Shown in pieces: positions 7,341-17,333 of a stretch of 64,000 nt of DNA. Source of the DNA: Streptomyces sp. ICC1 (GTDB lineage Bacteria > Actinomycetota > Actinomycetes > Streptomycetales > Streptomycetaceae); assembly GCF_003287935.1 (NCBI RefSeq), contig NZ_CP030287.1, positions 248,001 through 312,000 on the forward strand, written 5' to 3'. The notes beneath the pieces were generated by a model. The model worked only from the letters and a program-made list of their open reading frames with translations. It was not told the origin of the DNA and did no database searches. Every line of letters starts with the position of its first letter. Position 1 is the stretch's first letter. The translations under genes were made by a program, and so were the position numbers.

Positions 7341-8480
7341 TCAGCCCGTCCGCGGCCACAGGCCGGGGTCCGGGGTGAAGCGGATGCGGAGCTCGCCGGC
7401 GGTGAGGGCGGCGCCGGAGACCGTGCAGCGGCGCAGCACCGCGGGCAGCGGAACGATCCTGCGGTACGGGCCCACCGTGAGCAGCAGCTCGTCGCCGCGC
7501 CGGATCAGGTCGAGCTCGGGCTTCTCGGCCCGGGGCAGGGGGATGCTCCAGAGCAGCACCCCGTCCTCGGCGAGCCGGTCCTCGACGGCCCAGTCGGGGC
7601 GCGGCGCCGTGGCGGCGGCCGGGGCGGGGGCCAGGGCCGCCAGGTCCTCGGGGCCCCGCGGGTCCCGCCCGAGGTGGGGTACGCGCAGCACCGGGAGGCC
7701 TTCCTCGCCGGCCCACCGGGCGGCGTACTCCTCCTGCTGGGCGGCGAGTCCCGCGAGCCAGGGGTCGGCTGACCCGCCGGGCAGCATCCGGTTGGCCACG
7801 AGCGCGGAGACGGGCAGCTGCTGCAGCGCGAGTCCGAGCCGGCCGAGGCGCAGCGCGGCGTCGGCGGCGGGTCCGGGCTCCGCGACGAGCCGGACCGAGG
7901 TGGTGGGCGCCTCCACGACGGCCTGGACGGCCGCCAGCTCCTCGTCCCAGCGGGCGGCGGCCTCGTACAGCCACTGCGCGGGCATGGGCACCCCGGCGAG
8001 CTGGGCCAGTACGGGGCGCAGGGCGCGGGCGGCCTGGCGCTCGGCGGGGAGCAGCCGGGCGAGGTAGCGGCGCAGCTGGGCGGGGAGGGCGAGGGTGGCC
8101 ACCGCCTGGTGCAGCGGGGGCATGTCGACGACGACGAGGTCGGTGCCGGGCTCGGCGGCGGCCCGGCGCAGGGCGCGGAGCAGGGCGAACTGTTCGGCGC
8201 CGGGCAGTTCGGTGAGCTCGTCGGCGCCGAGCGGGCGGGCGCCGAGCATCCCGAGGAGCGCGGAGCCGCGCTCTTGCAGCGAGACGAGCTCCTGGCGGAA
8301 CTCCTCGCCGGAGTCGACGCGGGCGACGCGCAGGCTGCCCTGGGGGGCGGCGGGCGGGTCGCCCGGGTCGGCGCTGAGCAGCAGCACGCGGTGCCCTTGC
8401 CGTGCGGCGGCGAGCGCGGTGGCGGCCGCGACGGTGCTCCGCCCCGCCCCTCCGGGGCCGGTGACGAGGAGGGTGTGCAT
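7341..8480 (-). CDS. ArsA/MinD-like ATPase homologue with degenerate Walker A
   Basis: Protein of 379 residues resembling the anion-transporting (ArsA/GET3) ATPases of actinobacteria. The N-terminus reads LLVTGPGGAGRSTVAAATALA, then LLLSADP and LVVVDMPP, which match the P-loop, A-motif and switch II of this family. The canonical deviant Walker A K-G-G-x-G-K is altered: proline replaces the signature lysine and arginine replaces the phosphate-binding lysine, so ATP binding may be weakened or lost. The C-terminal 80 residues form the small GET3/ArsA tail domain. The ATG at 8480 has TAGGAG upstream. A plain cytoplasmic regulatory ATPase is the safest call. Confidence 0.8.
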   Translation of the reverse strand: MHTLLVTGPGGAGRSTVAAATALAAARQGHRVLLLSADPGDPPAAPQGSLRVARVDSGEEFRQELVSLQERGSALLGMLGARPLGADELTELPGAEQFALLRALRRAAAEPGTDLVVVDMPPLHQAVATLALPAQLRRYLARLLPAERQAARALRPVLAQLAGVPMPAQWLYEAAARWDEELAAVQAVVEAPTTSVRLVAEPGPAADAALRLGRLGLALQQLPVSALVANRMLPGGSADPWLAGLAAQQEEYAARWAGEEGLPVLRVPHLGRDPRGPEDLAALAPAPAAATAPRPDWAVEDRLAEDGVLLWSIPLPRAEKPELDLIRRGDELLLTVGPYRRIVPLPAVLRRCTVSGAALTAGELRIRFTPDPGLWPRTG

Positions 8481-8511
8481 GGTGCTCCTAGTGCTGTGGC
8501 CGGGGGGCCGG

Positions 8512-8582
8512 CCCGGACCCGCGCCTCGAGCGCCGGCGGGGCTGTGTTTCAGCCCGTCCGGCGTGTGAGGACCGGGTCCGGG
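8512..8582. repeat. Long imperfect palindrome of a dispersed Streptomyces type
   Basis: CCCGGACCC (8512-8520) pairs with GGGTCCGGG (8574-8582). Inside, a 14-base arm at 8531-8544 pairs with 8550-8563 with two mismatches around a TGTTT loop. The inner sequence (CAGCCCGTCCGGCGTGTGAGG) resembles a palindromic element I recall many times from Streptomyces intergenic regions. Here it lies between the SRPBCC gene and the ArsA-like gene and could terminate the former. Confidence 0.7.
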
Positions 8583-8599
8583 CAGCGCCCGGGGAGGTG

Positions 8600-9040
8600 C
8601 TACGCGGCCTCGACCCGCTTCTTCAGGCCGGCCAGCGCCCGGTCGATGATGACCTTCTCCGCCTTGCGCTTGATCATGCCCAGCATCGGGATCTTGACGT
8701 CCACGGTCAGCTGGTAGGTGACCTCGGTCCGCGTCCCGTCGCCCAGCGGCGCCAGCAGGTACGAGCCGTCCAGCTGCCGCAGCATCTGGGACTTGTCCAG
8801 CGTCCAGCTGACCACGTTCTCGGCCGGCCAGGTGTACGCCAGCGTGTGGTCGTCCTTGATCGCGCCCGCGTCGAGCAGCAGCCTGACCTTCTGGGCCCGG
8901 CCCTCGGCGTCGGTGCCCAGCACCTCGGCCTCCTTCACCTCGCCGGTCCACTCGGGGTAGCGGGCGAAGTCGGCGATCACGGCCATGACGTCGGCAGGTG
9001 ACGCCTCGATCGTGATGCTCGAGCTGGTGTGTTCCGCCAT
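8600..9040 (-). CDS. SRPBCC-fold (START-like) lipid/ligand-binding protein
   Basis: Protein of 146 residues with the SRPBCC helix-grip fold pattern. It starts with a strand ITIEASPADVMAVIADF, then RYPEWTGEVKEAEVL, several beta strands, and a long C-terminal helix with KKRVEAA. This family binds hydrophobic ligands and includes coenzyme Q-binding proteins and polyketide cyclases, but the ligand here is unknown. It is short, cytoplasmic and lies on the same strand as the ArsA-like ATPase. GGAGGAG lies 8 bases before the ATG. Confidence 0.8.
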   Translation of the reverse strand: MAEHTSSSITIEASPADVMAVIADFARYPEWTGEVKEAEVLGTDAEGRAQKVRLLLDAGAIKDDHTLAYTWPAENVVSWTLDKSQMLRQLDGSYLLAPLGDGTRTEVTYQLTVDVKIPMLGMIKRKAEKVIIDRALAGLKKRVEAA

Positions 9041-9131
9041 CGCGGTCGCTCCTCCGGGGAGTGTTCGAGGAAGTGTGCGGACGGCCCCAGGGGCCCAGGC
9101 CGCCGCGTGAAGGCTATCGCGCGGCCGGGCT

Positions 9132-9914
9132 TCACCACTCCAGGGCCCACGGCCTTCCCGTGGCCGCGAAGTGGCCGACGTTCACGCACTCGGTGGAGCC
9201 GATCCGCATCCGCCGGGCCAGCGGCTGGTGGACGTGGCCGAAGAGGGCGTACCGCGGCCGCATCCGGCGGATCGCGGCGAGCAGCGCGCCGCTCCCCCGC
9301 TCGAAGCGCCGGGCCACCGTGTCGTAGCAGAGCTCCGGGACCTCCGGCGGGATGTGCGAGCACAGCACGTCGACGTCGCCCAGGGCCTCCACCTTGGCGG
9401 CGTACTCCTCCTCGGGCACCTCGTACGGCGTGCGCATCGGGGAGGGCAGCCCGCCGCCGACGAAGCCGAAGACCCGCCCGCCGATCTCGGCGCGCTGCCC
9501 GTCGAGCACGGTCAGGCCGGGGCCCGCGTACTCGGCCCACAGGGCGGGGATGTCGACGTTGCCGTAGGTGGCGTAGGTGGGCCGGGGGAAGGCGGCGAAC
9601 ATCTCCGCGTACTGGCGCCGCACCGCGCCCTCGACCAGCCGTTCCCGGTCCAGCCCGGCCCACAGCCCGCGGGCGAACTCGCGGGCCTCCTCGAAGCGGC
9701 GCGCGGTGCGCAGTTCGACGATGCGGTCGGCGTTCTCGACGCCGAAGAGGTCGGGGAAGATGCCGCGCGAGTGGTCGGCGTAGTCGAGGAAGAGGACGAG
9801 GTCGCCGAGGCAGATCAGCGCGTCGGCGCCTTCCCCGGCCCGGGCGAGCGCCTCGGTGTTGCCGTGGACGTCGCTGACCACATGGATCCTTGTCCCGCTC
9901 TTCGTGCCACCCAT
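9132..9914 (-). CDS. Calcineurin-like metallophosphoesterase
   Basis: Protein of 260 residues with the five metallophosphoesterase blocks in order: SDVHGN, CLGDLV, YGNVDIP, CSHIPPE and FGHVHQP. These carry the Asp, His and Asn ligands for a two-metal centre. No signal peptide or membrane segment is visible, so a cytoplasmic phosphodiesterase or phosphatase is likely. The substrate cannot be inferred. I start at ATG 9914 because TAGGGT sits exactly 7 bases upstream, a leaderless-promoter geometry. An in-frame GTG at 9923 overlaps that box and is less likely. It is divergent from the fadD-like gene. Confidence 0.85.
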   Translation of the reverse strand: MGGTKSGTRIHVVSDVHGNTEALARAGEGADALICLGDLVLFLDYADHSRGIFPDLFGVENADRIVELRTARRFEEAREFARGLWAGLDRERLVEGAVRRQYAEMFAAFPRPTYATYGNVDIPALWAEYAGPGLTVLDGQRAEIGGRVFGFVGGGLPSPMRTPYEVPEEEYAAKVEALGDVDVLCSHIPPEVPELCYDTVARRFERGSGALLAAIRRMRPRYALFGHVHQPLARRMRIGSTECVNVGHFAATGRPWALEW

Positions 9915-9984
9915 GCCCGCCACCCTAGGGGCGCTTGGGCGCGGCTGGTGGCGAATCGGGCCAGGCGGCCGGACCTGCGGTTAC

Positions 9985-10014
9985 TTCCGAGTCGCAAACG
10001 GGGTCGACTACTGT
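9985..10014 (+). promoter_or_regulatory. Candidate promoter for the acyl-CoA ligase gene
   Basis: TTCCGA at 9985-9990 and TACTGT at 10009-10014, separated by 18 bases, form a plausible housekeeping promoter for the plus-strand ligase gene. It would leave a leader of about 120 bases. The -35 match is weak. Confidence 0.35.
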
Positions 10015-10143
10015 CGGCAGGACACGGCCGCGGCATGTGACGGAGGGAACATCTGGCCGGTTCCCTCTATCCGGAACCCACTACCGGTGGGTAACGTCCG
10101 GTCGGTCCACATGGTGGCGATGGCGCCCAGAGGAGCAGCAGTC

Positions 10144-11940
10144 TTGCGCGAGTTCAGCCTTCCGGCCCTGTACGAGGTCCCGTCGGACGGGAACCTGACG
10201 GATCTCATCCGCCGCAACGCCGCTCAGCATCCCGACACCGCCGTCATGGCGCGCAAGGTCGACGGCAAGTGGCAGGACGTCTCGGCGACGCAGTTCCTCG
10301 CCGAGGTCCGCGCCGCGGCGAAGGGTCTGATCGCGGCCGGCATCCGGCCCGGCGACCGCGTCGCCCTGATCTCCCGCACCCGCTACGAGTGGGTGCTGGT
10401 CGACTTCGCGATCTGGAGCGCGGGCGCCGTCACCGTCCCCGTGTACGAGACCAGCTCCCCCGAGCAGATCCAGTGGATCCTCGGCGACTCCGGCGCGGTC
10501 GCCGCGATCGTCGAGAGCCCCGGGCACAGCGCGGCCGTGGAAGCGCTGCGCGACCGGCTGCCGGAGCTGCGCGAGGTCTGGGAGATCGAGCGCGGCGCGC
10601 TGGCGACGCTGGAGAACGCGGGCGTCGGGGTCACCGACGCCGAGGTCGACGAGCGCAGCGGCCTGGCCAATGCCGACGACCCGGCCACCATCGTCTACAC
10701 CTCGGGCACCACCGGCCGCCCCAAGGGCTGCGTGCTGACCCACCGCAACTTCTTCGCCGAGTGCGGCAACGCCGTGGAGCGACTGAAGCCGCTGTTCAAG
10801 ACCGGCGAGTGCTCGGTGCTGCTCTTCCTTCCGGCCGCGCACGTCTTCGGGCGCCTGGTGGAGGTGGCGGCCGTGCTGGCGCCGATCCGGCTGGGCTGCG
10901 TACCGGACATCAAGAACCTCACGGACGAGCTGCAGTCCTTCAGGCCGACGCTGATCCTCGGTGTGCCGCGGGTCTTCGAGAAGGTCTACAACTCGGCGCG
11001 CGCCAAGGCGCAGGCCGACGGCAAGGGCAAGATCTTCGACGCGGCGGCCGAGACGGCGATCGCGTACAGCCGCGCGCTGGACACCCCGCGCGGGCCGTCC
11101 TTCGGGCTGAAGCTCAAGCACAAGGTCTTCACGAAGCTGGTCTACAGCAAGCTGCACGCGGTCCTCGGCGGGCGCGGCGAGTACGCGATCTCCGGCGGGG
11201 CCCCGCTGGGCGAGCGGCTCGGGCACTTCTTCCGGGGCATCGGCTTCACGGTGCTGGAGGGCTACGGCCTGACGGAGTCCTGCGCGGCCACCACCTTCAA
11301 CCCGTGGGACAAGCAGAAGATCGGTACGGTCGGCCAGCCCATGCCGGGCTCCGTGGTGCGCATCGCGGACGACGGCGAGGTGCTGCTGCACGGCGAGCAG
11401 ATCTTCCAGGGGTACTGGAAGAACGAGACGGCCACCGCCGACGCGCTGACCGACGGCTGGTTCCACACGGGCGACGTCGGCACGCTCGACGAGGACGGCT
11501 ACCTCACGATCACCGGGCGCAAGAAGGAGCTCATCGTCACTGCGGGCGGCAAGAACGTGGCGCCCGCGGTGATCGAGGACCGGATCCGGGCGCACGCGCT
11601 GGTCGCGGAGTGCATGGTGGTCGGCGACGCGCGGCCGTTCGTGGCCGCGCTGGTCACCATCGACGAGGAGTTCCTCGGCCGGTGGGCGGCGGAGCACGGC
11701 AAGCCGGCCGGTGTGACGGCGGCGGAGCTGCGGGAGGACGCGGACCTCATCGCCGCCGTCCAGAAGGCCGTGGACGACGGCAACGCGGCGGTTTCCAAGG
11801 CGGAATCGGTGCGGAAATTCCGCATTCTTCCCTCCCAGTTCACGGAGGAGTCCGGGCACGTCACGCCTTCGCTGAAGCTGAAGCGGAATGTCGTGGCGAA
11901 GGACTTCGCGGACGAGATCGAAGCGCTCTACCGGGGCTGA
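10144..11940 (+). CDS. Long-chain fatty-acid--CoA ligase (AMP-forming, FadD15-like)
   Basis: Adenylate-forming ligase of 598 residues that activates fatty acids to acyl-CoA via an acyl-AMP. The phosphate-binding loop is VYTSGTTGRPKGC, the A5 motif is GYGLTESCAATTFN, and the hinge and catalytic core are GDVGTLDEDGYLTITGRKKE with the downstream TAGGKNVAP. Its length and the absence of transmembrane segments match FadD15-type enzymes. The start is TTG 10144 (MREFSLPALYEVP) because GAGGAG lies 8 bases upstream; longer in-frame extensions to 9856 are not protein-like. It converges on choA with only 15 bases between stops. Confidence 0.9.
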   Translation: MREFSLPALYEVPSDGNLTDLIRRNAAQHPDTAVMARKVDGKWQDVSATQFLAEVRAAAKGLIAAGIRPGDRVALISRTRYEWVLVDFAIWSAGAVTVPVYETSSPEQIQWILGDSGAVAAIVESPGHSAAVEALRDRLPELREVWEIERGALATLENAGVGVTDAEVDERSGLANADDPATIVYTSGTTGRPKGCVLTHRNFFAECGNAVERLKPLFKTGECSVLLFLPAAHVFGRLVEVAAVLAPIRLGCVPDIKNLTDELQSFRPTLILGVPRVFEKVYNSARAKAQADGKGKIFDAAAETAIAYSRALDTPRGPSFGLKLKHKVFTKLVYSKLHAVLGGRGEYAISGGAPLGERLGHFFRGIGFTVLEGYGLTESCAATTFNPWDKQKIGTVGQPMPGSVVRIADDGEVLLHGEQIFQGYWKNETATADALTDGWFHTGDVGTLDEDGYLTITGRKKELIVTAGGKNVAPAVIEDRIRAHALVAECMVVGDARPFVAALVTIDEEFLGRWAAEHGKPAGVTAAELREDADLIAAVQKAVDDGNAAVSKAESVRKFRILPSQFTEESGHVTPSLKLKRNVVAKDFADEIEALYRG

Positions 11941-11955
11941 CGGCCCGGCGGGGGC

Positions 11956-13638
<1,683 letters not shown>

Positions 13639-13693
13639 TCAGCCATGGCCGGTCCTCACCCCTTCTGCTACCGGAAGGGCCCTGGGCGGGCTC

Positions 13694-14836
13694 TCAGAGC
13701 AGCTCGCGCAGCCGGTCCGCCAGCAGGTCCCAGCGCCACTTCTCCTCGACCCAGGCCCGGCCGCGCTCGCCCATGCGGCGGCGCAGGTCGGGGTCCCGGA
13801 GCAGGGCCACGACGCGGTCCGCCGCGTCCGCCGGGGCGCCGCCGGGCACCACCCAGCCCGTCTCCCCGTCCAGCACCGCGTCCGGGGCCCCGCCCGAGTC
13901 GCCCGCGACCACGGGCAGGCCCGTCGCGGAGGCTTCGAGGTAGACGATGCCCAGGCCCTCCACGTCCAGCCCGCCCCGCCGGGTGCGGCACGGCATCGCG
14001 AAGACGTCGCCCGCGCCGTAGTGGGCGGGCAGTTCCGACCACGGGACCGCGCCCGTGAAGACCACCGAGGAGGCGACCCCCGTGGCGGCGGCCAGCTTGC
14101 GCAGGTCCGCCCCGTACGGGCCGCCGCCCACGACGAGCAGCACCGCGTCGGGCACCGCCGCCAGGATCCGCGGCATCGCCTCGATCAGGGTGTCCTGGCC
14201 CTTGCGGGGGACGAGGCGCGAGACGCACACCACGACCGGCCGGTCCGACAGCCCGAGCCGGGCCCGGACCGCGTCCCCGCCCGACCCGGGGTGGAAGGTC
14301 TTCTCGTCGACTCCGGGCGGGAGCTGCGCCATCCGCGCCGCCGCCCGGTCCGTCACGGCCGAGGCGATCCGCGAACGCGTGTACTCGCCCAGGTAGGTCA
14401 GCGTGTCCGTGCCCTCGCCGATGCGCCGCAGCAGCTGCCTGGCGCCCGGCAGCTGGGCCCAGCCCGCCTCGTGCCCGTGCGTGGTCGCCACGATCCGCCG
14501 GGCGCCGGCCCGGCGCAGCGCGGGGCCCATCAGGCCGAGCGGGGCCGCGGCCCCGAACCACACGGACTCGCAGCCGTGTTCGCGCAGCAGGCCCACCGCC
14601 CGCCGGGTCACCCTCGGGGTGGGCAGCAGCATCGTCGTCCGGTCGCGCACGACCTGGAAGGGCTGCTCCGCGTCGAAGGCGGCGGTGGCTTCCCGGCCCT
14701 CGGCGGAGTGCTTCCAGGTGGAGGCGTAGACGACGACGCGGTCGGGGTCCAGCCGCAGCGCCATGTTGTGGAGGAAGGCCTGGATGCCCCCCGGCCGCGG
14801 CGGGAAGTCGTTGGTCACGATCAGCGTCTTGTGCAT
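13694..14836 (-). CDS. GT4 glycosyltransferase, PimB'-like phosphatidylinositol mannosyltransferase
   Basis: GT-B fold retaining glycosyltransferase of 380 residues. The N-terminal NDFPPRPGGIQAFLHNMA acceptor loop and the C-terminal donor site (VSRLVPRKGQDTLIEAMP, then EGLGIVYLEASATGLPVVAGDSGG with the EX7E pattern) are typical of family GT4. The GDSGGAPDAVLDGETG segment closely resembles actinobacterial PimB', which adds the second mannose to phosphatidylinositol mannosides using GDP-mannose. That role is inferred from family resemblance. TAGGGT lies 9 bases before the ATG with no ribosome site. A peripheral, inner-leaflet location is expected. Confidence 0.82.
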   Translation of the reverse strand: MHKTLIVTNDFPPRPGGIQAFLHNMALRLDPDRVVVYASTWKHSAEGREATAAFDAEQPFQVVRDRTTMLLPTPRVTRRAVGLLREHGCESVWFGAAAPLGLMGPALRRAGARRIVATTHGHEAGWAQLPGARQLLRRIGEGTDTLTYLGEYTRSRIASAVTDRAAARMAQLPPGVDEKTFHPGSGGDAVRARLGLSDRPVVVCVSRLVPRKGQDTLIEAMPRILAAVPDAVLLVVGGGPYGADLRKLAAATGVASSVVFTGAVPWSELPAHYGAGDVFAMPCRTRRGGLDVEGLGIVYLEASATGLPVVAGDSGGAPDAVLDGETGWVVPGGAPADAADRVVALLRDPDLRRRMGERGRAWVEEKWRWDLLADRLRELL

Positions 14837-14848
14837 CGCTTCGCGACC

Positions 14849-16006
14849 CTACCGGAGCTCGCGGGCGAGCTCGCGGCGCCAGGCTCCGGCCAGCCCGTCG
14901 GCGTCCGTCCCGAGGACCTCCTCCAAGGCCGCGGGCAGCGGCTCGCTCCCGGCCTTCGCGTACAGGTCGACGAGCGCGGCGTCGCCCCACGTGCCCGCGA
15001 TGAGCCGGCAGGCCATCCAGGAGCCCTCGTACGCCCTCGCCAGCGCCTCCGCGTCCCCTCCGAAGGCGAAGGCCCCGTCGGCGGGGAGCGCGCCCGGCAG
15101 GTCCCCGCGCCGCACCGCCCGGGCGAGCGCCGGGGCGGCCTCGGCGGGGGTCCGCTGTCCGCCCCGGTACGCCGCCCAGTCCGCGAAGCCCTCGGAGAGC
15201 CACAGCGGGGTCCGCCCCGTGGTCGCGGCGCGGGTGGCGACGTGGGTGGTCTCGTGGGTCAGGATGACCTGGCGGCCCTCCGCCGTGAGCTGGGCGTACC
15301 CCTCCGGGTTGACGACGACCCGGTCGGCGGGGGCCGGCCCGGGGCCGGTCCGCCCGGTGGTGACGGCGCCCAGGCCCCGGTACTCGGCGGCCGGCCGGCC
15401 CAGCAGCGCCGCCATCGCGTCGAGGGTGCCGGGGACGAGCACCACGACCCGGCCGGCCCACGGCCGCGGCCAGGCGGCGCTCGCGGCGGGCACCGCCACG
15501 TCGGCCTCCCGCGCGATCGCGGACAGGGCGGCGGAGCTCTGGCCGGCCCCGCCGAGCACCAGGGCGTACGTCCCGCGCTCCACGGTCACCGGACCCTGGT
15601 CCCACAGCTGGGGCGCGGCGCCCGGGGCGGGCCGGTCGGCCACCACCTTCCAGGAGTCCGCGTCCCGGGCGAGCTCGACCTCGCGGTCCGATCCGGCGGG
15701 GGCCGCGGTGTCGTAGCCGGTGAGCCGGTAGCCCAGCCGGGCCCGCGCGAAGGCCCGTACGCCTTCCTCCCGGACCGAGGTGACCTCGTAGGACCAGTCC
15801 TCCAGCGGGACCGCCGCGAGCCGCTCGGGCGGGGCCGCCGACCAGGCGGCGACGGCGCCGCGCACCGCCCGCTCCGTGGCGCCCGCCGGACGGGAAGCGG
15901 AACCGGAAGCGGAACCGGAGTCGCAGCCGGCGAGCGGCACGCACAGCAGGAGCAGCGGCAGTGCGCGCGGAAGGAGGCGGCACAGCCGGCCAAGGCCCGG
16001 GAACAT
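14849..16006 (-). CDS. Putative zinc-metalloprotease lipoprotein
   Basis: Exported lipoprotein of 385 residues. The N-terminus has a hydrophobic signal LPRALPLLLLCVPLAGC with a lipobox (LAGC), then a Gly/Ser linker. The catalytic domain has HETTHV (HEXXH) about two-thirds along and a second glutamate 24-30 residues later in WLSEGFADW, the gluzincin arrangement. It is probably a cell-surface peptidase; the substrate is unknown. ATG 16006 is preferred over the adjacent GTG because TACGAT lies 6 bases upstream. It ends 12 bases before the PimB-like start, on the same strand. Confidence 0.8.
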   Translation of the reverse strand: MFPGLGRLCRLLPRALPLLLLCVPLAGCDSGSASGSASRPAGATERAVRGAVAAWSAAPPERLAAVPLEDWSYEVTSVREEGVRAFARARLGYRLTGYDTAAPAGSDREVELARDADSWKVVADRPAPGAAPQLWDQGPVTVERGTYALVLGGAGQSSAALSAIAREADVAVPAASAAWPRPWAGRVVVLVPGTLDAMAALLGRPAAEYRGLGAVTTGRTGPGPAPADRVVVNPEGYAQLTAEGRQVILTHETTHVATRAATTGRTPLWLSEGFADWAAYRGGQRTPAEAAPALARAVRRGDLPGALPADGAFAFGGDAEALARAYEGSWMACRLIAGTWGDAALVDLYAKAGSEPLPAALEEVLGTDADGLAGAWRRELARELR

Positions 16007-16031
16007 CACCCGATCGTACGCAGGAGGACCC

Positions 16032-17084
16032 TCAGGGCCGCGTCACCGAGGACACCGGCATCATCCCGACCGGGTCGTAGCGCACCCGCGCTCCCGGGTA
16101 CGGGGCGTGCACCACCTGGCCGTTGCCCACGTACATGCCGACGTGGCTGGCGTCCGAGCGGTACGTCACGAGGTCGCCCGGGCGCGCCTCCGAGAGGGAG
16201 ACCCGCTGCCCGGCGTGCCGCTGCGCCTGCGAGGTGCGCGGCAGTGCGACGCCCGCCTGGCGGTAGGACCACACCATCAGCCCGGAGCAGTCGAATCCGG
16301 TGGGGCCGGTGGAACCCCACACGTAGGGCCGGCCGACGGCGGAGCGGGCCGCCATCACGGCGGTGGCGGCGCGGCCGGAGGAGGGGCCCTGGGAGGCGGC
16401 GCCGGGCAGGTCCGGCAGGCCCTCGGGACGGCCGCCGGAGCGCGAGGCGCGCTCGAAGTCGGCGCGCTCCTCGGTGGGCATCGCGTTGAGCAGCCGGCGG
16501 GCGGCGGCGAGCTTGGCGGTGACGGCGCGCTTCTCCTTCGCCACCTCGGCGCGCAGGGCGTCGAGTTCGGCGAGTTTGCGGGAGGCGTCCTGGCGCTCCT
16601 GGCCGAGCCGGCGCTGCTCGGAGCGCAGTTCGTCCAGCCGGCGGGCCTGGCGGCCGGTCAGCCGGTCGAGGGCGGAGGCCTTGGCGAGGTACTCGTCGGG
16701 GTCGTCGGAGAGCATCAGCTCGACCGCGGGGTCGATGCCGCCCGCCCGGTACTGGGCTCCGGCGTAGGCGCCGAGCACCCCGCGCATGGTGTTGATGCGG
16801 TCCTGGCCGCGGGCCACCGCGTCCTGGACCCGGCCGACTTCGGTGCGCAGCCCGTCGGCCTTCTCGCCCGCCTGGTTGAAGCGCTCGGTGGCCTGCTCGG
16901 CCTCCTCGAAGAGCCGGTCGACCTGGGCGCGGGCGCCGGCCGGGGGCTCGAGCGGGAGGCCCGGGGCCGCACTCGCGGGTGCGCCCGTCATGGCGACCGC
17001 CGCTCCTGCCGCGGCGGCGGTGAGGACGGTGACCTTCGTGTTCCGGTCGAGGACGCTGGGCCCGGACCGGCGATGGGACGCCAC
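16032..17084 (-). CDS. Secreted NlpC/P60 peptidoglycan hydrolase (RipA-like), copy 1
   Basis: Secreted cell-wall hydrolase of 350 residues. A Sec-type signal ends near APASAAP (about residue 40). A long coiled coil spans about 50-200, followed by the NlpC/P60 peptidase with C266 in FDCSGLM, H314 in ASHVGMYVG and H326 in QVVHAP forming the Cys-His-His set. Such enzymes cut D-Glu-meso-diaminopimelate links in stem peptides. The GTG start (17082-17084) has GGGAG upstream. It lies downstream of a paralogue (17334-18356) with the same MASHRR beginning, from which it differs by a Gly/Pro-rich linker. Confidence 0.9.
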   Translation of the reverse strand: MASHRRSGPSVLDRNTKVTVLTAAAAGAAVAMTGAPASAAPGLPLEPPAGARAQVDRLFEEAEQATERFNQAGEKADGLRTEVGRVQDAVARGQDRINTMRGVLGAYAGAQYRAGGIDPAVELMLSDDPDEYLAKASALDRLTGRQARRLDELRSEQRRLGQERQDASRKLAELDALRAEVAKEKRAVTAKLAAARRLLNAMPTEERADFERASRSGGRPEGLPDLPGAASQGPSSGRAATAVMAARSAVGRPYVWGSTGPTGFDCSGLMVWSYRQAGVALPRTSQAQRHAGQRVSLSEARPGDLVTYRSDASHVGMYVGNGQVVHAPYPGARVRYDPVGMMPVSSVTRP

Positions 17085-17218
17085 GTGAGAACCGCTCCCT
17101 TCCGCTGCGCGGGACCGGGTCCGCCCCCCGTGGACGGCCGTGTGCCGGGTTCCGCGGTGGCAGACAGTAGCGGCGCCGGAGGGTGCCGGCCAACGTCCTC
17201 GACGGGCACGCACAGTGA

Positions 17219-17252
17219 CGCCCCGCCGGAGACGCAGGTCACCGGCGGGGCG
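17219..17252 (-). terminator. Hairpin between the two NlpC/P60 genes
   Basis: A perfect 11-base stem CGCCCCGCCGG/CCGGCGGGGCG (17219-17229 and 17242-17252) with a 12-base loop follows the upstream NlpC/P60 gene on the minus strand. It probably separates the two hydrolase transcripts. Confidence 0.65.
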
Positions 17253-17333
17253 TGTGGTCAGATCGGGGCTCCGTAATTCGCCCGGATGGGCGGTGTGCGG
17301 CGCGTCCCCCGCGGACCGGGGGCGGGGCGGGCG

